64,000 nucleotides of DNA from Salinicola salarius. Lineage in GTDB: Bacteria > Pseudomonadota > Gammaproteobacteria > Pseudomonadales > Halomonadaceae. This document shows positions 27,659 to 36,467 of the stretch, in pieces. The position numbers were made by a program, and so were the translations under genes. The first letter of the stretch is position 1. Each line of letters starts with the position of its first letter. The notes beneath the pieces are model-generated. The model had not been told where the DNA came from and did no database searches. It worked only from the letters and a program-made list of their open reading frames with translations. The stretch spans positions 110,483-174,482 of the forward strand of contig NZ_PZJT01000002.1 in assembly GCF_003206135.1 (NCBI RefSeq). The letters are read 5' to 3'.

Positions 27659-28821
27659 AATTATTACATAGGAGTGAGTTTAGAACCACTTCATCACTGT
27701 CTCTTTTTATTGATCCAGATGAATATTTGAAAAAGAAGTCTTATTTAAAATATCTTTTTTCACCGGAAAAAAGTGTGAGTGTCAAAGTTAAAGCTGATGG
27801 ATATTTAAAAGAAAATTTCCGTTCAAGAAAGCGCTTCTTTCTCAATGATGATGCGGTATACAGGTTTGATAGCGCCGTGGTTTTCGATAATGGAGGCATC
27901 ATCACTAGTGATAACAAGCTTTTTACTGATCACTTGCTGAATGACAATGTTTACAAGAGCGTGAATCATTTAAAGCCTAATTATCTAGAGGCGGTTAAGT
28001 CTCGTTTAAGCCTCAATTTACTTGGGCGCGGTGAAGCTTCTTTTGATAATCCTATTACTGCTTCCAAATATGTGTCACAGCCAGTTTTTTTGTTCTCGTC
28101 TTTGCGTTCAGAATCCTACAGCCACTTTGTTTGGGATACCCTAACATTACTGGTGAATTTTTTTGAGCTGAAGAAAGTTAAGCATGATCTTAAACTTCTA
28201 GTGTTAGAGGCTGGCGACAAAGAATCGCTGCCACAATATAAAAAAGAATTTTTGTCTGCTCTTGGCTTGGATTTAAATGAGGTGGTGTTTGCAGGTGGTA
28301 GCACGGTTTTTGTGAATGAGTTGTATGTTAGCGATAAGCTAGCTATCAATAACAAGTGGGTTAGGAGGAAATCAGCACTCTTTCTAAATAGACTTTCTTC
28401 GAAGCCTAAGGTGCCGGGAAAAATGTTTTTTTTGGATAGAAATGACTATCGCAAGGGTGTGCGCTCAGTTACAAACGAGGATAATATTAGAGAGAAACTG
28501 CAATGTTGCGGTTTCGAGATTTTAACACCTGGTAACATGACTCTAGAAGAGAAACAAGAAAAATTTTCTGAAGCATCTATTGTGGTTTCGCAATACGGTG
28601 GAGGTGTACAAAATCAATTTCTTTTTCCTCCTGATACGCATATTATCCTGTTGCAATCCTCCGCCTTTTTTAGATATATACTTCATTTCACAGAAAGCGT
28701 CTATAACCAAAAAGTCCGCTCGATCATCGGAAAGCCTTTAGGTAATGGTAATAATTCAGATTATTTTATTGATGAGGATTTGCTAATGGACGTCGTTGGT
28801 AATGCACAAGAGTCTTTATGA
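27652..28821 (+). CDS. GT61-family (DUF563) glycosyltransferase
   Basis: 389 residues. The pattern YSHFVWDTLTLLVNFF near 160 and QYGGGVQNQFLFPPDTHI near 317 follows the GT61/DUF563 layout, where the corresponding blocks are H-x-L/W-D and GAGxxN with a following PPG-like turn. FFLDRNDYRKGVR also fits the arginine-bearing donor loop. It likely adds a sugar during repeat-unit assembly. Overlaps genes on both sides, so this AT-rich block is translated as a tight unit. Confidence 0.65.
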   Translation: MLKLLHRSEFRTTSSLSLFIDPDEYLKKKSYLKYLFSPEKSVSVKVKADGYLKENFRSRKRFFLNDDAVYRFDSAVVFDNGGIITSDNKLFTDHLLNDNVYKSVNHLKPNYLEAVKSRLSLNLLGRGEASFDNPITASKYVSQPVFLFSSLRSESYSHFVWDTLTLLVNFFELKKVKHDLKLLVLEAGDKESLPQYKKEFLSALGLDLNEVVFAGGSTVFVNELYVSDKLAINNKWVRRKSALFLNRLSSKPKVPGKMFFLDRNDYRKGVRSVTNEDNIREKLQCCGFEILTPGNMTLEEKQEKFSEASIVVSQYGGGVQNQFLFPPDTHIILLQSSAFFRYILHFTESVYNQKVRSIIGKPLGNGNNSDYFIDEDLLMDVVGNAQESL

Positions 28822-29198
28822 AAAATATTGTTTGTGATTTAGACGATACTATTTGCACTACGGTAGCTGGCGATTATAAAAACTCACTGCCCAATGTCAA
28901 AGTTGTTAGTAGACTTAGAGAGTATAGGGCTGCAGGTTTTAAAATAATTATAGCTACTAGTAGGAATATGCGTACTTATGAAGGCAATCTTGGTAAGATT
29001 AATGCAAACACATTGCCTGTAATTATTGAATGGCTTGAGCGTCATGGAGTGCCATATGATGAACTCTATGTCGGTAAGCCATGGTGTGGTCAGGAGGGCT
29101 TTTATATTGATGACAAAGCTGTCAGACCTGACGAATTTGTCAATCTATCTTATGAAAAACTCCGGGCATTGACGAGTAAGCCTAATGATCCTGATTAA
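28818..29198 (+). CDS. Small HAD-family phosphatase of capsule clusters
   Basis: 126 residues. DLDDTIC (7-13) is HAD motif I with nucleophile Asp7 and Asp9; ATSRNM is motif II; GKPWCG supplies the motif III lysine; FYIDDKAVRPDEF is motif IV. No cap domain is visible. Such short HAD proteins appear in capsule loci beside nucleotidyltransferases, probably dephosphorylating a phosphosugar or polyol phosphate. It overlaps the genes on either side (4 and 14 bases). Confidence 0.75.
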   Translation: MKNIVCDLDDTICTTVAGDYKNSLPNVKVVSRLREYRAAGFKIIIATSRNMRTYEGNLGKINANTLPVIIEWLERHGVPYDELYVGKPWCGQEGFYIDDKAVRPDEFVNLSYEKLRALTSKPNDPD

Positions 29199-30756
29199 TT
29201 CAGCGGGCTATGTGGTACCCGAACTGCAGGTTGAATATGGTAAAGTTCCTGCTTGTATGCTACCTCTTGGCAATAAATTGTTGTTACAGCACCAGCTGCA
29301 GACTATTGAAGAAAGTGCTGTTAATGATCAGCGAGTTGTTTTGTCGCTGCCAAATAGCTATTTCGCCAGTGCGTCGGATAGCACATTGTTTGATTTAAAA
29401 AATATACTTGTCGTTCGGGTCCCCGATGGATTTAGCTTGGGTGAGTCCGTTCTCTATGTTTTAAATTCGACGGGCACCGTAGACGAAGAATTGTACATGC
29501 TACATGGAGATACCTATCTCAAACATTTTCCAGGTGAACTGGATGTGGTGGGTATCAGTAAAACTACTGAGAACTATGATTGGCAATTGGAAGAGGTCGG
29601 CGAGGATAGTGAGCTGATTTGGTGCGGTTATTTTTCTTTCTCTAATGTTAGAAAATTCATTCAGGCATTGGCATTATCTCGCGGGGATTTTGTCGAGGCA
29701 GTTAAAGCATACAGTAGTGACAATGGTTCTGCGTTTTTTCGTGTTGAAGATTGGTTTGATCTGGGGCATTTAAATACGTACTTTAAGTCTCGGGAAAAGA
29801 TTACTACTCAGAGATCTTTTAATGACTTAAAAATTGGCAATGGCAGAGTAACTAAAACCGGCTCGCCAGCTCAGAAAATTCGAGCGGAAAGTCAATGGTT
29901 CCAAAATTTGCCTGCTCATCTAAAAAAATATGCTCCTCAGCTGATGTCTGTCGAGGACGACGGCGAAAACGACGTGAGTTATAGCCTGGAGTACTTGACG
30001 CTTCCTCCGCTTAATGAGGTTTATGTTTACGGGCTCAATCCCCCGTTTTATTGGAAAAAAATATTCTCATTAGTTGGTAATTTACTCGCCGATTTTCGTT
30101 GTTCGGTCCCGGATTCGGAAGCATTTCGGTATTCTGTAAAATCTGACTTTGAAGTGCTCATTCGAGATAAAACTTATAAAAGGCTTTCTCAGTTTTCTCA
30201 AGACGGGATGTACACTCCGCAAACTTTCGTACACTACCGGGGTGAACCTCTTGGAACTTTGGAAGAGATAGCCTCATACTGTGTTGATAGGATACTTTTG
30301 TTGCCCCGGATACCAGCTTGGATTCACGGCGATTTATGCTTCAGCAACATGCTGTTCGACTCTCGTGCCGATAATCTGAAACTTATAGATCCGCGCGGGA
30401 TCAACGATGGTGGCGAGCTCACAGTTTATGGTGACCAGTGCTACGATCTGGCTAAACTCTTTCATTCGGTCGTAGGGATGTACGACTATATTATTGCTGG
30501 CCGGTATCGTTTGGAATTATTCGATGATTTCGATATGGGCATTGAATTCGACATCAGTGACCGCCTGTTGGTTATACAAAAACTGTTCTTAGATACTGAG
30601 TTTATCCCAGGTCTTCCCACTCGTGACATCCAACCTCTTGTGGTTTTACTGTTCTTATCCATGCTGCCTCTGCATTCCGATAGGCCGGACCGTCAACAGG
30701 CGATGCTCGCGAACGCACTACGATTGTATGCAGAAATAAAGGAGGTACGTTCGTGA
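29185..30756 (+). CDS. Fusion of a nucleotidyltransferase-like domain and an APH/choline-kinase-like phosphotransferase
   Basis: 523 residues. The first ~200 look like a sugar-nucleotide transferase fold: early VPACMLPLGNKLLLQHQLQ, a YMLHGDTYL where the metal-binding Asp would be, and a later VEDWFDLGHLNTY. The usual GGxGTR loop is missing, so this half may be altered. The C-terminal half is an aminoglycoside/choline-kinase-like phosphotransferase: IHGDLCFSNMLFD near 381 (catalytic loop) and KLIDPRG near 398 (metal site). Kinase plus nucleotidyltransferase suggests salvage and activation of a small substituent or unusual sugar; substrate unknown. Confidence 0.65.
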   Translation: MILINSAGYVVPELQVEYGKVPACMLPLGNKLLLQHQLQTIEESAVNDQRVVLSLPNSYFASASDSTLFDLKNILVVRVPDGFSLGESVLYVLNSTGTVDEELYMLHGDTYLKHFPGELDVVGISKTTENYDWQLEEVGEDSELIWCGYFSFSNVRKFIQALALSRGDFVEAVKAYSSDNGSAFFRVEDWFDLGHLNTYFKSREKITTQRSFNDLKIGNGRVTKTGSPAQKIRAESQWFQNLPAHLKKYAPQLMSVEDDGENDVSYSLEYLTLPPLNEVYVYGLNPPFYWKKIFSLVGNLLADFRCSVPDSEAFRYSVKSDFEVLIRDKTYKRLSQFSQDGMYTPQTFVHYRGEPLGTLEEIASYCVDRILLLPRIPAWIHGDLCFSNMLFDSRADNLKLIDPRGINDGGELTVYGDQCYDLAKLFHSVVGMYDYIIAGRYRLELFDDFDMGIEFDISDRLLVIQKLFLDTEFIPGLPTRDIQPLVVLLFLSMLPLHSDRPDRQQAMLANALRLYAEIKEVRS

Positions 30757-31475
30757 TTGTCATTCCTATGGTCGGCGCCAGTAGTCGCTTTTTTAAAGCC
30801 GGTTACGATAGGCCTAAATATCAGCTGCCATTATGGGGCGAGACTGTTTTCTATTGGGTGATGCGCTCGTTCCACAAGTATTTTGATCAGCAAACTTTTT
30901 TATTTATTCTGCGGGACGATTATCAAGCTAGAGATTTTGTCCAGGCTGAAATACACCGCCTTGGAATTTCTGATTTTTCGATTGTCGTCCTTGATGCCAT
31001 GACGCAAGGTCAAGCAGACACTGTTGCGCATGGTTTGTGTGACGTTGCTGACGAAGAGCCAATCACTATTTTCAATATCGATACTCTACGGTACGACTTT
31101 GAGTTGCCTGACTTTATCAATGATAGTGACGGTTATCTTGAGGTATTCCACGGGGAAGGCGACCATTGGTCATTCGTAGGGCCTGGAGTTGATTTTACTG
31201 TTTTACGGACTACGGAAAAAGACAGAATATCTGATTTGTGCAGCGATGGACTCTACCATTTTGCGTCAAAAGCACTGTTTTTATCCGCTTTTGAAAACGC
31301 TGTCCAGAATGATATAAAGTCAAAAGGGGAGTTTTATGTCGCTCCTTTGTATAACTTTTTGATTCAGGCCGGTAAAGATATTCGATATTTGGAAGTCTCT
31401 TCCCTTAATATCGATTTTTGCGGCACGCCGGATGAATATGAGGCGCTCGTCGATCGTGGCCCTTTAGCAGACTGA
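30753..31475 (+). CDS. Nucleotidyltransferase (sugar- or polyol-phosphate activating)
   Basis: 240 residues, GTG start in a four-base overlap. The N-terminal loop MVGASSRFFKAGYDRPKYQL has the GxSxRF...PK form of NTP-transferases, with Lys22 as the likely phosphate contact. IFNIDTLRYDF supplies the metal-binding Asp region. It is a complete, canonical-looking nucleotidyltransferase directly after one with a damaged loop, so the two may work together in one activation path with the HAD protein. Last gene of the AT-rich block. Confidence 0.7.
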   Translation: MIVIPMVGASSRFFKAGYDRPKYQLPLWGETVFYWVMRSFHKYFDQQTFLFILRDDYQARDFVQAEIHRLGISDFSIVVLDAMTQGQADTVAHGLCDVADEEPITIFNIDTLRYDFELPDFINDSDGYLEVFHGEGDHWSFVGPGVDFTVLRTTEKDRISDLCSDGLYHFASKALFLSAFENAVQNDIKSKGEFYVAPLYNFLIQAGKDIRYLEVSSLNIDFCGTPDEYEALVDRGPLAD

Positions 31476-32330
<855 letters not shown>

Positions 32331-32344
32331 GCCGGTTGTCCTTC

Positions 32345-33619
32345 ATGAAAACAGTCATTGTGATTCCCGCTCGTTACGGCTCCAGTCGTTTGCCGGGCAA
32401 GCCTCTCGCCGATATCGTTGGCAAACCGATGATCCAACATGTCTACGAGCGTGCCAGCGCCGTCGGCAATGTGGACGCGGTATGGGTGGCTACCGATGAT
32501 CGGCGGGTAGTGGATTGCGTTGCCGGCTTCGGTGGTAACGCGGTCATGACCTCTCCCGACCATGTTTCCGGCACCGACCGTCTGGTCGAGGTGATGCAAC
32601 AGGTTGAGGCCGATCTTTACATCAATGTGCAGGGCGACGAACCTCTGATTCGCTCCGGCGACCTCGAACGGCTGGCTGCGGCGATGCAAGACGTCGGGCC
32701 GGACGTTCATGTCGGTACGCTCTGCCATCCGATCTCCCATGAGGAAGCGCAGAGTCCGAACAGTGTCAAAGTTGTGCTCAAGGAGAATGGCGATGCCCTC
32801 TATTTCAGCCGTTCGCCAATTCCGTTTCCGCGAGAACCCGCCGAAGCGAGTTTCCTGAAGCACATTGGCGTCTATGCCTACCGTCGCGATGTTCTGGAGC
32901 GCTATGGTCGCCTGGCCTCACCCATGCTGGAACGCTCGGAAGTGCTGGAGCAGTTGCGGCTGCTGTACGCGGGAATGACGATCCGCGCCGTCGAGGTCGA
33001 GCCGACGGGGCCCGGCGTCGATACGCCTGAGTGTCTCGAACGGGTCCGTGCGCGTTTCCTCGGGCAGGAATACGCCCCCGCTGATCCGCTAGCCAACGTC
33101 AAGCTGGTCATTGCTGACGTGGATGGCATTTTGACTGATGGTCGCTTGCACTACACCGAAGCGGGGGAAACGACGAAGACGTTCCATGTTCGCGATGGTC
33201 TTGGGATCAAGATGCTGATGGCGTGTGGTGTGCAGGTGGCCCTGCTGTCGGGACGTGATTCGCCGACCTTGAGAAAGCGGGCTGCGGATCTGGGTATTCG
33301 ACACGTTCTCTATGGCGTGAAAGACAAGGCGGAAGCCTGCCGTCTCCTTCAGGAACAGGCGGCGGTTACCAAGGAACAGACTGTGTGCCTGGGGGACGAC
33401 TCGATAGATCTTCCCGCTTTTGGCGCTTGCGGGCTGAGCTTTACGGTGAATGATGCACCCGAGTATATCGCCAGTGCGGCTACCGGCGTGCTGCCTGTCT
33501 CGGGTGGGGCGGGCGCGCTGCGCTATCTCAGCGACAAGATCCTCGAAGCTCAGGGGAAGGCCGATGTGTTCCAGTCGGTGGAAGGCTATAGTCGTGTCAT
33601 GCATTCGATGGCGCAATGA
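32345..33619 (+). CDS. Fusion of CMP-Kdo synthetase (KdsB) and Kdo-8-phosphate phosphatase (KdsC)
   Basis: 424 residues from the ATG at 32345; a longer reading from 32222 would overlap kdsA and is rejected. Residues 1-245 are KdsB: VIPARYGSSRLPGKPL, VSGTDRL, INVQGDEP and FLKHIGVYAYRRD. From about 250 it is KdsC: DVDGILTDG near 258, FHVRDGLGIKML, LLSGRDSP and CLGDDSIDLPAFG, the four HAD motifs. Thus one chain dephosphorylates Kdo-8-P and activates Kdo as CMP-Kdo, two steps normally made by separate proteins. It lies 14 bases after kdsA. Confidence 0.92.
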   Translation: MKTVIVIPARYGSSRLPGKPLADIVGKPMIQHVYERASAVGNVDAVWVATDDRRVVDCVAGFGGNAVMTSPDHVSGTDRLVEVMQQVEADLYINVQGDEPLIRSGDLERLAAAMQDVGPDVHVGTLCHPISHEEAQSPNSVKVVLKENGDALYFSRSPIPFPREPAEASFLKHIGVYAYRRDVLERYGRLASPMLERSEVLEQLRLLYAGMTIRAVEVEPTGPGVDTPECLERVRARFLGQEYAPADPLANVKLVIADVDGILTDGRLHYTEAGETTKTFHVRDGLGIKMLMACGVQVALLSGRDSPTLRKRAADLGIRHVLYGVKDKAEACRLLQEQAAVTKEQTVCLGDDSIDLPAFGACGLSFTVNDAPEYIASAATGVLPVSGGAGALRYLSDKILEAQGKADVFQSVEGYSRVMHSMAQ

Positions 33620-33671
33620 AGGCCTGAGCGATGGCGGGCTGGGGCAGTGAGATGAACCGGAGGTAACCGTT

Positions 33672-34688
33672 ATGAAACGGGTTTTTCAATATCCGATCTG
33701 GCTGGGTGAGCTATTCACCGGCGCCAAATCTTTCAAGGCCAACCCTCTCATAGGGAACGATCATCTCAATCGCTACGGTCTTCACGTGGGGCGTGTCTGG
33801 TTGGCGTACTGGATGTCTCGTCTGCGCATGGCGATGCTGGCGCCGGGCGTGCCCAGGGCGGATCGCGAGCAGTTCCAGCAGTACGGTTACGTGCTCAAGG
33901 AAAGCTACCTGCCCGAGTCGCAGTTCCTGGCATTGGTGAAGGCGGTGCGGGAATACGAGGGTGAAATCCGCGAGTGCTGCCAGGGCGATACCAATACCCA
34001 CCGGATTCTGCTGGCGCCGGAAGTGCTGGAGCAGCTGCCCCAGGTCAAGGCGGTGCTGGAAGATGCCGCGCTGAAGCGGCTGTTCCGCTATTGTGCCGGG
34101 CATGCCCGCTTGCCGATCTGCCATATCGAGAACGTGCATAACGGCAGCCGGAAAAATGACACGGTGCGGGACCCGCAGAAGAACCTGCATGTCGATACGT
34201 TCCAGCCCACCATGAAGTTCTGGCTCTATCTGGAGGACGTGACCGACGAGAATGGCCCGTTCGTGTTCGTGCCGGGCTCCAATCGGCCGCACCGTGAGCG
34301 TTTGAAGTGGGAATACCAGATGAGCCTGCGTGCCCGCGAACACGCGGATCGCTATACGGCTCGTGGCTCGTTCCGGGTAAGCCAGGAAGAGGCTGAAAGG
34401 TTGGGCGAGGGCGGCCCACGGCCATTCCGGGTCGCGGCTAACACGCTGCTCATCGCCAATACCTTCGGTGTCCATGCCCGGGGCAATGCCGAGCCGGGCA
34501 GCTCCCGCCTGGCGCTATGGGGCATGAGCCGGACCAACCCCTTCCTGCCATTGCCGGGGCTGGGATTCGAATACTTCAACCGCTTGCAGTATCGTGTGCT
34601 CCAGCGCATGCGTCGGCAGGAGGACGCCAGATCCGCCGCCAAGGGCAAGCAATCATCCTGGCATGTGATCGAGCAAAAACGCGTGTAG
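33672..34688 (+). CDS. PhyH-type Fe(II)/2-oxoglutarate dioxygenase
   Basis: 338 residues. The iron ligands are visible as His173-x-Asp175 (LHVDTFQPTMKFWLYLEDV) and His268 (FGVHARGNAEPG), with Arg279 positioned for 2-oxoglutarate. This is a phytanoyl-CoA dioxygenase-family protein, probably a hydroxylase. It is the last gene of the operon, immediately behind kdsA and kdsBC. Kdo 3-hydroxylases (KdoO) of Burkholderia and Yersinia are Fe(II)/2OG enzymes, so a Kdo- or sugar-hydroxylating role is attractive but only inferred. A terminator follows. Confidence 0.8.
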   Translation: MKRVFQYPIWLGELFTGAKSFKANPLIGNDHLNRYGLHVGRVWLAYWMSRLRMAMLAPGVPRADREQFQQYGYVLKESYLPESQFLALVKAVREYEGEIRECCQGDTNTHRILLAPEVLEQLPQVKAVLEDAALKRLFRYCAGHARLPICHIENVHNGSRKNDTVRDPQKNLHVDTFQPTMKFWLYLEDVTDENGPFVFVPGSNRPHRERLKWEYQMSLRAREHADRYTARGSFRVSQEEAERLGEGGPRPFRVAANTLLIANTFGVHARGNAEPGSSRLALWGMSRTNPFLPLPGLGFEYFNRLQYRVLQRMRRQEDARSAAKGKQSSWHVIEQKRV

Positions 34689-34719
34689 GCTTCTCACGGC
34701 ATCACTCTTCGTTTCAGTG

Positions 34720-34746
34720 AAAAGCAACCTTCGGGTTGCTTTTTTC
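34720..34746 (+). terminator. Rho-independent terminator after the Kdo genes
   Basis: AAGCAACC (34722-34729), UUCG-type tetraloop (34730-34733), GGTTGCTT, then six T's. It closes the long rightward operon. Confidence 0.92.
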
Positions 34747-35006
34747 GTTTTGGGCTCCTCAGACGTTGCGAATATTCTGACTCCGCCTCACCAATTGCGC
34801 CTATGCCAACTGCCGCTTGACGAACGGTATTTAACTTTAAGGCACGCCGACTGAAGTCATGAGTGCGAGATAAACCATCTTGTCCATTATCTGGTGTTGC
34901 CCGATGCTGCACAGACTGTGTCGACAGCGCCAGACCGCAGGCTTTGCATGGCTATTCACTGTTCCCAATAACAACCATGCCCCATGGCGTTCCAAGGAGT
35001 TCAGGT
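34747..35006 (+). other. Intergenic region before the lone glycosyltransferase
   Basis: About 260 bases without a credible gene. An open frame continues upstream of the next gene from 34863, but it lacks a family N-terminus. A promoter for the downstream gene must lie here; TTGACG near 34816 is a possible -35, without a convincing -10. Confidence 0.5.
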
Positions 35007-36338
35007 ATGAAGCCGTTATTCAAAGTCTGTGCCGTGGCCAAGGACGAAGGGCCGTATCTGGCCGAGTGGGTCTTTCACCATCTGCACTTTGGGTTCGATC
35101 TCATTCACGTCTATATCAACCGCACTTCGGACGCCTCGGCCGCCGTGCTGGAACGAATAGGCCAATCTTACCCTCAGGTCACCTTCGAGTTTATCGACTG
35201 GATCGACCTTTGCGATCCGGGCGTCAGCGCCAAGCTGCAGACGGTCGCCTATGCCAAGGAGCTCGAGCAGTCTCGCCAGCAGGGCGTGAATTGGCTCTTG
35301 TTTCTGGATATCGATGAATTCTGGACGCCCAATGACTTTGCCACCTCCGTTGACCGTTTCGTGGCCCGAACCTGCGTTGATGGCCGGCCTCAGCCTATCT
35401 GTCATTTATGGCATTGCGAGCTGGGCCAGCATGCCCCGTTCACGCCATTGCAGCGTGGCGCCGGTTATGAACTCTCTTCCCATTTGAAGACCCTGTTTCC
35501 GCTCGATGGCATCGATATCAGACACGTGCGAGTCCATCACCCCATCTTCGGGGCGGAGGTGACGCCGCTGGATGCCGATGGCGCGCCGATGACGTTCGAT
35601 GAGCAGCAGTCGGAATTGGCATCTCGCAGCGCCATGAAGCCGAAAAGCGCTTACATCATTCATCGGATGTACCGCTCGGAACAGGAGTACATGGCGTTGT
35701 CACTTCGCGGTCGGCCTTCCCAGCGCCGCCGGTTGAAAATGAATCGCCCTGGCTACCGGTCCCACCGGAATGTATCGATACGCTATCGCTTCTTCTGGCC
35801 GGAAGAGGAGTATCGCGATTACGCGCTTCAGCGAGAGCGCTTCTTGGCAGCGCTCGATATCGAAAGCCTCATCACCCAGGATAAGGCCGATATTCTCGCA
35901 AGAGCTCGCCGCGCAGTGCGAATGGTAAAAGAGAGGCTCGAGACACCGGAGCGCACCCAGGCGATAGCGTTCTTGAGAGGAACGCGCCATGCCGTTGTCG
36001 AAGCCGAGACGGCGCCGGCTCCCTCGGTCAAGTCGCCAGTCGAGCCAATGCTCGATACGCCGGTTCCTGCCCAGGCAACGGCACCCTCGAGCGGAACGAA
36101 TCATGACGTAGGGGGAGCCGAGAAGCCGCCGGTTCCTTCGGTCAAGTCGCCAGTCGCCGCCGAGCCAATCCAGGCCCCGGTCGACCAACGTGTCGGGGAG
36201 CCGGAAACGAATCTTCCGTCGACTCAGCCGGCAAGGCCCCATTCGTGGTTCATGGTGATGCTCGGTTGGCTCGGGTTTTCCCCCGGAGATGCCTCTCAAA
36301 GGGCCACCGGTTCGGCTAGTGAGTACGATCGCCGCTGA
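35007..36338 (+). CDS. Glycosyltransferase family 2/92-like protein with repetitive proline-rich tail
   Basis: 443 residues from the ATG at 35007 (AGGAGTTCAGGT upstream). KVCAVAKDEGPYLAEWVFHH at 5-24 and LLFLDIDEFW around 95 (DxD) mark the PF13704/GT92-type fold seen in capsule and surface glycan transferases. After about 310 the chain becomes low-complexity, Pro/Ala/Val-rich, with a duplicated PSVKSPV segment, and ends with a short hydrophobic stretch (SWFMVMLGWLGF) that could touch the membrane. It stands alone between a terminator and a convergent operon. Confidence 0.75.
   Translation: MKPLFKVCAVAKDEGPYLAEWVFHHLHFGFDLIHVYINRTSDASAAVLERIGQSYPQVTFEFIDWIDLCDPGVSAKLQTVAYAKELEQSRQQGVNWLLFLDIDEFWTPNDFATSVDRFVARTCVDGRPQPICHLWHCELGQHAPFTPLQRGAGYELSSHLKTLFPLDGIDIRHVRVHHPIFGAEVTPLDADGAPMTFDEQQSELASRSAMKPKSAYIIHRMYRSEQEYMALSLRGRPSQRRRLKMNRPGYRSHRNVSIRYRFFWPEEEYRDYALQRERFLAALDIESLITQDKADILARARRAVRMVKERLETPERTQAIAFLRGTRHAVVEAETAPAPSVKSPVEPMLDTPVPAQATAPSSGTNHDVGGAEKPPVPSVKSPVAAEPIQAPVDQRVGEPETNLPSTQPARPHSWFMVMLGWLGFSPGDASQRATGSASEYDRR
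35975..36170 (+). repeat. Imperfect direct repeat encoding the proline-rich tail
   Basis: Two ~75-80-base units, 35975-36050 and 36089-36170, offset by 114 bases. Both start with a GGAACG context, contain TCGGTCAAGTCGCCAGTCG and end GAGCCAAT. They encode the two PSVKSPV segments, indicating expansion by duplication in this tail. Confidence 0.65.
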
Positions 36339-36388
36339 AAGTACGCGGTCTCGAATCCTGTCGATTATCGTTCGTACGAAAGCATCTC

Positions 36389-36415
36389 GAAGGCCTGCCA
36401 GCACGGCAGGCCTTC
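36389..36415. terminator. Hairpin between convergent operons
   Basis: GAAGGCCTGCC (36389-36399), loop AGCAC, GGCAGGCCTTC (36405-36415): a perfect 11-bp stem between convergent genes. T-runs on either side are short, but position and stability suggest a bidirectional terminator. Confidence 0.7.
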
Positions 36416-36467
36416 GTCGTTTCATCGTCGCTTAGAGATGGTGATCGGTACGCAGCTCGTTGCGGTC

